DNA of 64,000 nt from Strongyloides papillosus (GCA_005656395.1 SRSI01000010.1:1-64000), one strand, 5' to 3'; shown: positions 1 through 11,575, counted from the stretch's first letter. Notes: generated from the letters alone by a model not told the origin. Program-made: numbers and translations.

Positions 1-1331
1 TAATGGAAAGTGTGCTAAGACAATCGAGACAAGATTCCTGGGGAGCGGAAAGGCCTTGAACAGCAATTTTTCACAGTCTTTAAATATGACCAACCCAAGA
101 ATACCACATTTGCTGTAGAATGTGGATATGACATCATCCCTGCTACTAAACCGGATGATTTGGATTCACCAGCTCGTGTCTCTTGTGAATACTCTGTAAT
201 TGGACATTGGAACACAACTTCTATAAAGAATATCCCATCTCATCCTGAAGATTTGACACACATGACGGTTAATTATGTTGCTGGGTGGTATGATCGTCGT
301 GTGTACAATACCGAGAAGACATACACGCTTCACTTTATTTTGTATGTCGTGGACAATCTTCACAAAGGTGGATTACTCTTCAAGAATGAGGAGAACATGG
401 ATATCGAGGAGGATGTCAGGGAGTGGCTGAAAAATGAGGATGCTGTTAACTCTATAAAGATGGACAATCGGGAGTTGGACTTCACTGAACAGCTTTGGAT
501 GAGGATCAGGAACATCACCAGTATCTCGAGTCTCCAGAACATCTTCAAGGATATCTGCCATAAACTATCTTCGGAGGATTTCAGGCCATACGTCCACCCA
601 AACAACAACTCCACTCTTGGTACACTTCTCAGGGATCCTCTCCACTTCAAGAAGCTTCAAGGACTCCTCTCGACATGGGAAGCATTACTGTCAACAAAGA
701 CTTTTGTTGAGCTTGGCTTTGAGTTTGTGTTTAGAGAGATAATGGCCGAGTTCAATGATCTCGGCATAACATTGGAGAATAATGGGAAGTTGATTTATGA
801 TGAAGTTTTTGCTGAGCCTGATGTCTCCAGAAGGATCTACAATATCTTCCCGTTCTTCTTGGCACTCCAGTTTAGTAGACTTACCAAGAGGACCTTCAAG
901 ATATTCCTATTGCCCATTTGTCTCGCCAGGCTATGACTCTCATCAACAGATATAAGAAAAATGACCTGTTAAGGAGATGTTCTCATACGCCTATACATTC
1001 AGAATTCCACGTGAATATGGATGTCATTTTACTTTCTACGATAAAGTGTAAGTTTACCATGTCTTTTATTTTATATTCCTATCTTTTCAGTGTTGAACCA
1101 GATGTTTGGATGTGTAAAATCTGTATATATGGACCTTCTCTTCCATGGGAGAAAGGTAAACCAACGTAGTCAAGTTGCAGAAGCATAATGACCTTGAAAT
1201 GCTTGATGGAGTTTTACTCTCCAAACAAGACTCCAAGTGATAAGTTCCTCACGGAGGAGGATGAAGAAAAATTGTCTCTTATTATGGTACTTTCACTACT
1301 ATTGATGATGTACCACTTGATTTCTTTTAAT
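1..1331 (+). pseudogene. zwilch: zwilch (RZZ kinetochore subunit) relic, frameshifted
   Basis: Zwilch is part of the Rod-Zwilch-ZW10 complex, which loads checkpoint proteins and dynein on kinetochores. The open frame from about 19 to 936 contains a stretch close to the vertebrate Zwilch core (LDFTEQLW where human has LDFAEQLW), followed by the VELGFEF segment and the helical C-terminal half. The 5' end lies outside the window, and an in-frame stop sits at 16-18. The homologous frame jumps near 875-885 into another frame (to about 1046). It then crosses a good-looking intron (GTAAGT at 1047 to TTTCAG near 1089), runs to about 1160, and jumps again near 1215 and near 1270. With at least three frame breaks I call it a pseudogene; consensus errors are the alternative. 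The kept intron argues against a retrocopy. Base and codon use are visibly GC-richer than all neighbours, with many C-ending codons. Confidence 0.7.
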
Positions 1332-1715
1332 TGTATTGTGTAATGTATTTTTTTATATACCTTGTAAAGTTTATTGTAAATATATATGTAATTATTTTTT
1401 TGTAATCATTAATTGTATCATTTATTGTTCGTTAAATAAATGTTGTATAGAATACCGTTGTTAATTTAATATAAACTACAAAATGATAACCATAATAACT
1501 CACGGAGGGTGATGAAGAATAATTTTCTCTTTATTATGGTACCTTTACTACAGTTAATGAGGTACCACTTAACTCTTTTAATTGTATCGTGTAGTCTATT
1601 TTTTTCTAATATGCCCTGTAGAATTTATCGTAAATATATATATATTCATTTTTTTTAATCTTTAATTGTATTATTTATCTTTTATTAAATAGATATTTTA
1701 TAGAAGTAGTATTGT
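1248..1715 (+). repeat. Tandem duplication of the zwilch 3' end
   Basis: The last coding stretch plus 3' flank at about 1248-1470 is repeated at about 1499-1715, starting with CTCACGGAGG in both. Both copies can encode YYGTFTT followed by VPL. In copy 2 this frame is continuous with the upstream LTEGDEE, apart from one TAA. In copy 1 a one-base difference puts the two pieces in different frames. Many differences between copies are silent in that frame, so the duplication may predate full decay. Confidence 0.75.
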
Positions 1716-2547
1716 TATTGGAGCAAAAACATATTTGCCCAAATAATGGTAATGTGGATTTACCCAAAAAACAACATAGAAAAAGATTGCATATACGAGT
1801 AAATGAAGGTTAAGAATTTAAATGTGTCTTCAACACCATTTTCAAGCCATGCGATGTAAAAATTCCACGAACCTAATTCATTAATAGTGTTTCTTAAGTT
1901 TGATAAATTGCTAAAAAGTTATCTAGCAAATCTTTTGTTATTGTGAATGCAACGACACTGTTTCTGTTTACTTTTGTATACCAAAAAGTTAACTTTTAAA
2001 TCCTCTTCTTAATTAAAAAAAATTATACCTGAAAATTTTTTGAAGATTTTACATGATTTTTAGTTATTTCCGGCAACAAAAAAATTTTGAAGAAAGTTCG
2101 ACTTTTAAAGAATTTTAAAACTTTACAAAATTTTATGGGAAAATTTATAGCTTACTAACTAAAAACGTCATAAAAAGTAAAAAAAATTGTTAAATTTGAA
2201 TAACATTGGTCAACTGTATTCTAAGGATACTCCAAACATAATATATCATATTTAAATTAATTATACTTTATAATAAAAGAACATCGTTAACAATCTCGAG
2301 CAAATTTTATTAATTACGTATAGAATGAAAATATAAACTTTACAAAAAATATCAATAGTAATGAAGATAGTCACTTTATTATAATTCTTCAATGGTGAAA
2401 AATTGAAAGAATACAATGTAATTATTGGATCCCTGTTAATTACGACTTCAGGGCTCTTGGAGTAACAATGTACAATATCTATCAAATCATTTTATTAATT
2501 TCCAAAAACTTTACAAAATATAAACATTAACAGTTAATAGCAAGATT
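1716..2547. other. AT-rich intergenic region with one minus-strand ORF relic
   Basis: Mostly AT-rich sequence. Minus strand 1760-1926 has an open stretch without ATG containing LGSWNFYIAWLENGVEDTF. It looks protein-like but I do not recognise it; it may be an old exon. Nothing else was seen. Confidence 0.4.
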
Positions 2548-2935
2548 TTATGACCTTTTAGCGTCACAAGCAACAATTTTTACACGACTAATAACATCCT
2601 CCAATGGATGAGTAGGATTACGAAATTCAACATTCTCCATAACGAAAGTCCAAACATTATCACAAAAACGGTATGTTCTCAGTTTGTCGGCCTAAAAAGT
2701 ATATTTTAAAATAATCATTTTTAAAGTAATATAAAGATATTATAAATGAAAGGCATACCAAAAATGTTGTTCTATTGTGCGTTCTATTATGAAGAGCTTC
2801 ATTAAAACATTTGTCAAAGACACACAAAACTCTTTGAGCTAATTGCGGTGTTATACTTCCATCTTCAACAAAATTATTGAGTGTATTTTGCAATTCAATG
2901 CCTAATGTTGTATTGCGATAAAGTTGATAATTCAT
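2548..2935 (-). CDS. gtf2a2: TFIIA small (gamma) subunit, intron-containing paralogue
   Basis: TFIIA-gamma pairs with the alpha/beta subunit to stabilise TBP on TATA promoters in the nucleus. The protein starts [12 protein letters not shown], almost the family's canonical start, which is why I chose the ATG at 2935 over an upstream in-frame ATG at 2953. Exon 1 is 2935-2759 and ends in the NRTTFL helix. An intron with GTATGC donor and TTTTTAG acceptor runs 2758-2692. Exon 2 (2691-2548) carries the family core [17 protein letters not shown] and the KIVACD end. The total is about 106 residues, close to the usual 109. A second paralogue lies 1.3 kb away on the same strand, so this is a tandem pair. 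Confidence 0.88.
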
Positions 2936-4206
2936 ACTGTTACTAAAAAACAAATATAAAAAATTATAATACTATATCTAAAACGAAAATAACTAAAGAT
3001 TTTACTAATAAACTTTTTGCTCCAGTTAAAAAATACTTTATGCAACATACTTTCATAACGAAAATTGGTAGCCTATTTATTTAAAATGAACAAAAATTTA
3101 TATAAATGAAAACCTAAAATAAGTCCTTTTTCTTTATGGCAACTTTCTGGATCCTTTAAAAAAAAAGTGGATTGGAAAAATTTAATTTTAATATATATCG
3201 TGTATTAAATGTTTTTTAATATTATTTAAAATGTATACTACTAGAGTAATTATTGTTTAATGTTAAAATACTTATTTTTAGTTTTTCTAATAAGATTATT
3301 AATATGTATTTCATTATAGACATGCAAATAATTATATGTCAAACTAATAAATTTTCGAAATATATTTAATCTGTTCGTTTGTATGTATATTTTTTAAACT
3401 TTTATTATTAATTTATTTATTCACATTCATAACGTCGGCTAAAAATTTCTTTTAATCTTATTTTTATCAAATGGTAAATTTTTATAAAACTCAGAGATAT
3501 TTTTGTTATATGTAGAACTAAAAAAATTTTTTCATTATGACATATATTAGTTTCAACAAATAATTGGCAAACCAATGTTCATAGATATAATGCTGAAATA
3601 AATTTAATACGTTGCTAAAAAAGGGAACCAAAATTATTGGAAAGTTTAAAATATAAATGAATTTTATTATAACTTAGATTTTTGAATCTTTATATCATGA
3701 GTAATTCATCAAAATTAATGGTACATAATTGAGATTTTTTCTAATTTTAGAAATTTTTGACAATAAATTCAAAGTCTTCAATATTTCAAATAAATAAACA
3801 AAAAATTAATTGAATAATTATATAAAAGTCAATAAAATTACAAATGAGTGTTTTTAACATTATTATTTTGCTTTAAATTTTAAAGGAATACAAAAATAAT
3901 TTTTCTCAATAGATAGAAAATTATCTCCGAATAGAAAATGATACTAAATGATTGAAAACAAGCATTTTTTTCTTTTGTATTCCTTTGATAGACTTCCGTC
4001 AAAGACTATTGCAAATTTTTATGTTATAAAAACATAAATTTATGGAAAACAATTTTTTATTTCGTGCAAAATTTAAAATTGATAAAAATAAAATCTATAT
4101 ATAATTTGTTATTTTTTAATTGTATATTAGTTTTATGTTAATTGGTTAGTTAGCCAGAAATTTTCTATAAAATGTGCAATATGTTAGATGGCGCCAGCGA
4201 CATCTT
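2936..4206. other. AT-rich spacer between TFIIA-gamma paralogues
   Basis: Very AT-rich, with no ORF of note on either strand and no recognisable repeat or RNA gene. It holds the promoter of the downstream paralogue and the 3' end of the upstream one, but I see no clear motif. Confidence 0.6.
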
Positions 4207-4548
4207 TTATTGATGTGCAGTTTTATTTTTAGATCCACTTGCTTCACAAGCAACAAACTTCACCCGTTCAACTTTGCCTTCGACAGGGCGTATGTTATCT
4301 TTAAATTCAGCATTATCCATTACAAATGTCCAAACATTGTCACAAAATCTATATGCACGGAGTTTCTCAGCTTTAAATGTTGTCTTATTTTTTGCCTTCG
4401 TTGACAAAGCATTGTTTATACAGGAATCAAATGTAGATAAAACCTTTTCAGCCAACTTTTTATTAATTTGTTCACTCGTCACCATATCATCAAGTGTCTG
4501 TTGGAGTGCCACACCTAAGGTGGTAGTTCTATACATAACATACGTCAT
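4207..4548 (-). CDS. gtf2a2: TFIIA small (gamma) subunit, intronless paralogue
   Basis: 113 residues starting MTYVMYRTTTLGVALQ, with the same architecture as its neighbour: an N-terminal four-helix region up to about residue 50, then [17 protein letters not shown] and the C-terminal KFVACE strand. It is one uninterrupted exon; the intron its neighbour has after TTF is missing. The tail after VACE (about ten residues, Ser/Lys-rich) is longer than in the neighbour. All conserved positions I can check are present, so it should be functional. An intronless tandem copy suggests intron loss in one paralogue, or duplication through an RNA intermediate; the adjacent position favours the first. Which copy is the main TFIIA-gamma cannot be told from sequence. 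Confidence 0.9.
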   Translation of the reverse strand: MTYVMYRTTTLGVALQQTLDDMVTSEQINKKLAEKVLSTFDSCINNALSTKAKNKTTFKAEKLRAYRFCDNVWTFVMDNAEFKDNIRPVEGKVERVKFVACEASGSKNKTAHQ

Positions 4549-5419
4549 TTTGGTAATCTATAAAACAATACAGTAATCAAAAATATATACAACATCTTGG
4601 AAAAAGTGACATTCACCAAGTGGCCAATTGTCCAGTGACAAAATTCCACAACTATGTTAACTTTAAATAAATAAAAATCATGGTTTCAAACATTATATTT
4701 AAAAATTTGTAAATACACTGTAACTAACAACAATTTCAAATATAAATTTTTAAATTACAATGTACTATATAAATCATGGACAATTTCATCAAAAAAAAAA
4801 AAACTCTAGAATGAATGTACAACTAAATGTTCTTTTAAAAAAATAACTATAGACATCATTAAGTAATATTAAGATTAAATAGTTTGATAACGATAAACAA
4901 AAGTTATCTAAAAAAGATAAAATACTTTTTTTATTTTTGAAATCACTGGTTTTAATGACCTTTGTTTTAATTTATTTGTTTTCAAGAAATGAATCTTTGC
5001 TATATAATAATTTTTTTTCTCTAATATCAAGGTATTGTTTGGTGTTAAAAATAGTAACTTTTTATAAATCATTTAATTTTACCTGTGCCGTTAAAAAAAC
5101 ACCGCCTTAAACTCGCCTATCTATTTTTTTCGTACAGTTACATAATGTACTTGCTTTTTGGTCGACACATACATATAAAACATGATCGGTGAATGTCTCT
5201 CATTTCCATTGTCATTAGTAAAATAATAGAGATATTAACTCTTCAAATAAAACAAAGTAATACAGTACATTATTACATATTATTAACAACAAAACGTAAC
5301 AAAAACAACATAATGAAATAATCTTTGTAGAAATAATCCTAAAAATAAAGGAAAGATACTGTAAGAACATTTTTTGACATTAAAATTATTTGAGTAAAAT
5401 ATAAATTGTGACGAATGAA
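4549..5419. other. Intergenic region, AT-rich with a less AT-rich patch
   Basis: Promoter side of the intronless TFIIA-gamma gene and 3' side of AAMP. A patch at about 5085-5220 is clearly less AT-rich than its surroundings but has no convincing ORF or hairpin. Nothing else was seen. Confidence 0.5.
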
Positions 5420-6722
5420 CTAGTCACACTCAAATACTCTAACTACACCTTCTGCACATGCAGTGAATAATTTTACACTCCTTTCATCGCCATCAACAAC
5501 AAAATCATATATCTCTGCGCCTCCTCCACTTATAGATTTGTACAAATCACCACTTTTACCTTCCCAAATTCTGATAACACCATCAATATTTGCTGCCACT
5601 AAGACAACAGTGCCTGATGATAATGTGAACCATGCAGTCTTAACAATAGGAGCCTCATCGCCTTTGAATTCAAAGCGAGGTACACCACTAGTGCAGTCAT
5701 ATAAGGATATTTGGCCATTGTTTACTCCCACAGCAAGCCATGTTTGTATTGGGTGAAATTTTACATCCTCTATAGAGTTCTCTTCTTCATTTTCTTGTTT
5801 ATCTCCTTTTAAAAAGTTTAGTATTTTAAGAGTTTTTCCGCTCTCAGTATTAAATAAGAAAACTTTTCCTTTTTCAGTTCCAACGGCGGCAAGTGGAGAT
5901 GTAGAATGCACATCACAAGTTGTAATTGGCTCTTCAAATACCATCTCAATATAAGTAGAATCTTTCAAATTCCAAATACGAGCTGTGCCATCCTCGTAAC
6001 CAGCCAATAACTTCTTACCATCAGGTAAAAGCTTTCCAATAGTACATGTTGAACCACGAGCTAAGTAACATTTAGATTGAGCAACTCCACTTTTACTTAT
6101 CAACCACATCCATACAACTCCTTCACCACCGCCAGCAAACAATATATCTGCAGTTGGATGCCAAACAATCCATTCTAAGTCTATTAGTTCTTCTAGGGTA
6201 CATCTTGTTGATTGATATTGTAAATCGGTAATTATAATAGTTCCCGACATGTCGGCTGTAGCAAGAAGTCTTTTTGATGCACTGAATTTAACCTGCGTCA
6301 CAGAATCTTTATGTGAAGAAATAACAAAAGCAGCTTTTTTGAGATCTTTAGTTAAATCCCAAATAGAAGCAGAGTCATCTTCCGATCCACATACAAGATA
6401 CCTTCCGTCAAGAAGGTCAATTGAAAAAACATCTTTTTCGTGTCCAACTAAATGTGCGATTGCTTCATCAACTACTGTGTCACTTTCCTCATCTTCAATA
6501 TATTCACAGTCAGCCTCTTCAATATTTTCATCATGATCATCTAGAAAATGAATAATATTCTCGATATAAATATTTACTTTTTTTATCTAACTAACCAAAG
6601 TGTCCATTTCTTTTAAGAACTTCAGCTAAATCAACATCACCTTTTTCTATATCATCTAAGGCTACAATTTCATAATCATCAGGATTAAGTTGATTTTTAC
6701 TTATTTTTTCTTCCTCACTCAT
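5420..6722 (-). CDS. aamp: AAMP-like WD40-repeat protein
   Basis: About 415 residues in two exons: 6722-6596, intron 6595-6541 (GTTAGT donor, TTTCTAG acceptor), then 6540-5420. The acidic N-terminus is followed by WD40 repeats. Family-specific blocks match AAMP (angio-associated migratory cell protein): DLEWIVWHPTADILFAG, then LLPDGKKLLAGYEDGTARIW, and a final repeat ending in VVRVFECD. Length is close to the vertebrate 434. AAMP is a cytosolic WD40 protein linked to ribosome assembly (the yeast homologue is Sqt1) and to cell migration. The ATG at 6722 sits a few bases after a TTTTATAG, a likely spliced-leader acceptor. An internal GTG at 6301 is not the start, because coding continues upstream through DDSASIWDL. 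Confidence 0.9.
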
Positions 6723-6854
6723 GGAAATAGAAATCTATAAAATTAAAATAAAATAAACAAATAATACATAAAACAGGTATTGGTATAAATTTCAAAAATA
6801 TGTTATATTTGTAGTGATAATATTTTCAACTTGGAAATATGACAATATCATAAA

Positions 6855-7025
6855 ATGTTTCGAAAGGAATACTTTAGAAAATGGACCGCGGCCTTATTAA
6901 CTTTTAACATCAATGTAGATATTTTTGCGGGATCACTTTATATGGGTACTATTTTTTCGCCTCGTTACATTTCTTATTTTGATGGAAATTTATTTCTGTC
7001 TTGTCCTATATTTATATTTTCTTGA
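6855..7025 (+). CDS. Possible 56-residue small membrane protein
   Basis: An ATG at 6855 opens a 56-codon frame beginning MFRKEYFRKWTAALLTF. The first half uses noticeably more G and C than the surrounding desert, including GCGGCC and GCGGGA. One hydrophobic segment follows the basic start, the layout of small mitochondrial subunits. A faint likeness to complex III subunit 10/11 (a W, then T, then G/Y in the membrane segment) is too weak to name it. A TTTGTAG about 40 bases upstream could be a trans-splice site. The 3' half is AT-rich and may be intron if a splice occurs near 6945. It may also be chance. Confidence 0.3.
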   Translation: MFRKEYFRKWTAALLTFNINVDIFAGSLYMGTIFSPRYISYFDGNLFLSCPIFIFS

Positions 7026-9547
7026 TACACTTATACTTTATAATTTTTTTTCATTATTAAACTTTACAGAGCAATATATCAATTCAAATTTTTTATTAAA
7101 GTTTCTTCGTTTGTCTAAAACTCATAAAAATAGAAAAGGACAACAAATATTTAATAATATTATAATAAAATTTTTTTCTATATCTATATTTTCTCAAACA
7201 TTGAAAGATATTTCTGTCATTTTTTCCATGTTATTAACATGGTATTAAAATTTTAATTCAACTGCTGATTTTCTATGTTTGTTTTTTTAAATTAAAAAAT
7301 AAGTATTTGAAAAAGTGTATGATATAAAAGTATGCAATTTATCCTATTTCTATTACATTGTTTTTGGAGTTTAAAAGTACCAAAAAGGGATATTTCAAAT
7401 TGAAAAGATTTATTGTGGTAAAATTGTTGGCACACATATTACATTAACATTATTTTGGTAACAGAAATCTATCATTTTTTTTTTAAAATATATGCATTGT
7501 AAAGCAAGTTGTATTTCAATTTAATGTATTTCTAAAGATTCAACAACGCGTGTGTATATTGAGAAGTAATTTTTTATTTATAGATATTTAGTTTAGAATC
7601 TTTATATGCAAGCTGTTAAACTCTAATAACTTTATAATAAGATTATGGAAAAAAAACAATCTCAAAGCAAACATTCTCATATTATGTAAAGTTTTAAATA
7701 ATGCCAATGCGAAATATGATTAATTTATTAAAGAAAATGATGTCATTATTTTTTTAACAGCAGATTTATTTAACACAATTTTATATTGCATCATACATAA
7801 TGCATCATTGTGTAACGTGCTTGATGTAATATATTAAAAACAAAATTATTAGAAGCTAAATTAAAATATTACAAGTACAAATATATTGTATAAAAATCTT
7901 CACCTCTTTAAATATTTATTTTATAAATACACTTATATCTGATAAATTTTGAAAAAAATATAATTGCTAATTCATAAGATGGTAATATTTTATGGAAAAT
8001 AAATTAAAGTACGAGGCAGAATAAAAATTATATTTTTTTATATATAAAAATTAACAGTAACAATTAAAAGGATTAACTATATAGCCAGGGTATTGTTGAA
8101 TAAAGCTACTAATGGTTTGTTACTTGTGGATGTTTATTCAAATTTTTTTTTGAAATTTAATAATGTTTCATGTTTAATTTTGATGTTTATAAACAAATCC
8201 ATTTAGAATGTTTAAATTTTCTACTTTCCTTATCACTTACGCTTTAAAATTAATATGCTGTGAGTAATACTCTATATTAAAATTATATATATGTAATATA
8301 TTCACATCACTTTTTATAGTCATGGTGATAAGAGATTACAAAACTAATTATTGTTTATTTGCTTATGAACAAATTTAACCATAAAATTTATATAAACAAC
8401 AGAAATACGTGTAAAATATGATTTTTAATTTTTTTATAACCAATCATTTTTTTCAAGGTTTCTTTGATACACACCATGAAGTATACATGAATGTGATGAA
8501 AAGAAAGAATAAAAGAAAATTCATTGCCAGTCCTGATGATACATATATTTAGTATAATGCTACATATTATAGTACCTTCTAAATATTAACATATTAATTT
8601 TGCCGCGCACTTTTATTTCTCTTAATGTTATGCATCTGTAACGAAGCATCATACTTAAGTACACTGTATATATATACACAAAATATTTTAAATAGTCCAG
8701 TATGTATGAGCGTTACTTTGGTCCTTCATTCATAATATACAACAACTTCTATACACTATTTTTTTCTAACTAATGGTTTTCTCATTCAACTCTTGCATTA
8801 TATTGTGTATTATGCAAATTGTCAAAATGCAATGTGCCCTTTCTTTAGTATAATAAATAATACATTTCAGAGAGATATATATCGTCGCAAACTTTTGTTG
8901 TCTACTTATAACACACACTGTGCTTCATTGAAGAAAGAGAATATAGAGGGGTTAAAAATGTAATCTGTAAAATTTTATTATACAGAGTAGAGTAGGAAGG
9001 TTGCTTCGTTTTAACAAAAATGTGACTATCTTTCATCGATAGGTCGCGTTTAAGCGACACGTCAGCGCTCGATATTTCTTAAGATTATGGCAACGATTCA
9101 GAATCTTTATTTTACTATTAAAAACTCTTTTAATTATCCTAAATATTGAATTTTATTTATGAATTTTTAAATCTGTAAATTTTTGTATGATTTTACCTTA
9201 TTATTATAATCATTTTATGTATAAGTTACCTTTTCGCCTTTCCAATTAATCGATAATTTTAAGTATTGTATGTTAATCTTTTTTATGATTTTTTAGAAAC
9301 ACGATTGCTTTTAGGATTGCTGTCTGTTTATTAAAAGAATATTTATCAAGCTTAAGGCTTTCTGGTCCCATGGTTTTTTACACATCTAATGAAAAATTTG
9401 TACAGTAATTGGCGAAAAGATTGTTGCCGTTGCCGCGCGACTCCTTGGAGGAGCCGCGGCTATATTTCAAAATACAATTCTACTAACACTAAATATTTTT
9501 CAAGACAAAATAAAACAAGACAGAGCTTCCTCTTATTAAATTACCTT
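7026..9547. other. Gene-poor AT-rich region upstream of EPC copy A
   Basis: I see no coding region. The long hydrophobic frame at 6925-7248 is T-rich noise. A sharp GC-richer patch at about 9040-9080 contains GTCGC and GCGAC arms around TTTAA plus a CACGTCAG box; it may be part of the promoter of the gene starting at 9577. Confidence 0.5.
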
Positions 9548-9564
9548 AACGGGGTTACCCCGTT
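9548..9564 (+). promoter_or_regulatory. GC hairpin in the 5' leader of EPC copy A
   Basis: AACGGGG and CCCCGTT form a perfect 7-bp inverted repeat with a three-base loop, ending 12 bases before the first ATG of the EPC-A frame. In this AT-rich genome such a stem near the start could affect translation. EPC copy B has nothing similar. Confidence 0.45.
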
Positions 9565-9576
9565 ATCTCCTGAACC

Positions 9577-11297
9577 ATGGCTCACCATGGGACGAGAATG
9601 CCCGCCTTCAGGGCACGAAACATCGATCCAAATAAACGGATGTATGTGTACATGGAGAATGAGCTTGATGAAACAACTGATGCCACAGCTTCCAGAGACA
9701 TTACTAGACTACCAACAGGAATGGAAAAAGATGAAGAGAATGTATGTTAAAAAGTGTACCTCTTTGAAATAAATTAATAATACCAATTTGTTTTTTTTAT
9801 TATTTAGGAAAGTCATATTCAAGAAGCTATAAATGCAAGGCAAGCATATACATTAGGAGAGAAATACGATCAAAAAGTTGCTTTAATTCCAACAAGACCA
9901 ACGGAGACAATCGACACAGAAATATATGAATCGTTGTATAATAAAATAGATCCAGGATTAATAAATAAAACAGAATACTTAAGACTGCCATTGTCATATC
10001 TATTTTTTAACTCACGGTATATGTATGATGCTGATGAAGAAGATTATGAATGGTTAAAACAAAGGCCTTACATTAAAATTAATGATTTCGAAAATATAAT
10101 AGAGACACTTGAACGAGAATCTTCTGATACAAGCGTATGCCTTCCAGAAACGGCAGAAAATTTATTGAAGCACATGCCTGCCGGTATTGTTGGTGAGGTA
10201 TATGATTTATGGTTAAACAAAAGAAGTGCATGCACTAGTAAAGGATGCAATTCTTTAATACCTAAATTAAAAACAGAAGCTCGTAAAGATAGTCATAATT
10301 CTTCCAATCCATACATATGCTTTCGTAGAAGAGCTGAAAGAATGCAAACAAGAAGAAATAGGAAATGTGAGGAAGAAAATTATGAAAAGATGTTATATCT
10401 CAAAAATAATTTCAAGAAGTTTGATGAAATTCTTAAAGAAATGGAAAAAAGGGAAAAACTTAAACTTAATATCGTACAACAAAATGAAAATATCTTCAAT
10501 ATGCGTCTTTCCTTTGATTCAGAGGCTCAGTGTATAATATCGCGACAAAATCTGTCTGAAGGTGTTATCATGGACCGGGTAACAACTTCACTAACAAATG
10601 TTCTTGAGGAATATAATGATAATACTAACGTGCTGGTTGAGAAGAGTAATAGATATGAACAAATTAAGAAACGTAAAATACGCAGGCGTAAACAGTCTTC
10701 TAAGACTGTTGATTCTGAAATGGATAATGGAGATAAACCGTGGTCATATAATACAAAATGTTTTGAAGCTGATGAAAGTAGTCTAGATGATAATCGTCCT
10801 GGTAAAAGAAAATCTAATGACGAGGGTGAAGGAAAGTTTGAATTTCGAAGGAAAAGAGGTGTTACATACCGGGCTCCTAACGATGTTTTATTTAAATCAG
10901 ATAATCCCAATTATGAAGATCTCATGTTTAGTAGACCCGAGTTCAATATGCATCGTGATCGTTTCTTCCCATTTACATTTTCTTCAAAAATTAGTGGACA
11001 ATCTATAACAAGAATGGTAAGAAAAGCGTTAGGAAGATGTGGACAAACATTTTTAGAATACATTAATGAAAGTAGTGATGAAGAGATGCCGAAATCTTTG
11101 TTTGCTGTCCATAATCAAACCATTCATGTAAAATTTCCTCCATCTGCTACACAAAATGGTAAGATTTTCGACACAAAATATAATTATGATAAAATCTTTA
11201 AAGTTTGAGTAGAAATTCTATTCATGATAATTGTTAGCAATTTAATTTCTATTTTTTAATTTTAGGTTGTAATGGGAGATATGATTCCGATGATTAA
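9577..11297 (+). CDS. epc-1: Enhancer of Polycomb homologue, copy A
   Basis: E(Pc)/EPL1 is the scaffold of the NuA4/TIP60 histone acetyltransferase module. Exon 1 is 9577-9741, exon 2 is 9808-11158 and exon 3 is 11266-11297; the exon lengths sum to 516 codons. The EPL1 domain is clear: LPTGMEKDEE, the YDADEEDYEWL acidic block, GIVGEVYDLWLNKR, and the basic FRRRAERMQTRRNRK helix. A C-terminal FRRKRGVTYRAP / GRCGQTFLEY block matches the EPC C-terminal region. The start is ambiguous: an ATG at 9598 (MPAFRARN) aligns best with copy B, while 9577 adds seven residues. Splicing at AATG|GTAAGATT to a tiny third exon is inferred from the shared donor; without it the frame ends at 11208. It lies in a tandem duplication with 17460-19227. 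Confidence 0.88.
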
Positions 11298-11470
11298 ATA
11301 AGACCCTACCATTCTAAAATAAGTCTTATAAAAGTTCAATATGAGGACTGAGTGGGAAGAAAACCAAGTATTTCATATCAGAGGTTAATGTGATTCTACT
11401 TTATTTAACTAACAATAATTTAAACAAAATTACATTTATTACTGGGATTACAATTAAGAATGGAAATTTC

Positions 11471-11575
11471 TAGCATAAGAAGAGGAAGTTAGAATAAGGT
11501 TTACTGGAAACGGGTACTGTTCTAGTAAACTATTTAGTTCACAATGTCAACCTTGTTCTTCGTCCTCTAAAGCTA
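11471..11575 (+). ncRNA. Candidate structured RNA, element E copy 1
   Basis: A 103-nt element found again at 19579-19682, in each case downstream of an EPC gene. The ends pair (AGCAT with AAGCT, then AGAGGAAG with CTTCGTCCTCT, two bases bulged). Inside, GTTTACT pairs with AGTAAAC around a loop that keeps TGGAAACGGGTA. Copy 2 changes bases in these stems but keeps pairing. No Rfam family is recognised, and strand is assumed from the EPC orientation. Confidence 0.45.

Noticed and set aside
6925..7248. 107-codon plus-strand frame
   Set aside because: Almost only F, L, I, Y, S and K from T/A-rich sequence; no domain or start context. Its first part overlaps the more credible small ORF in another frame.
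9389..9772. 127-codon frame over the first EPC exon
   Set aside because: It is a shadow frame of EPC-A exon 1; the true frame continues into the EPL1 domain.
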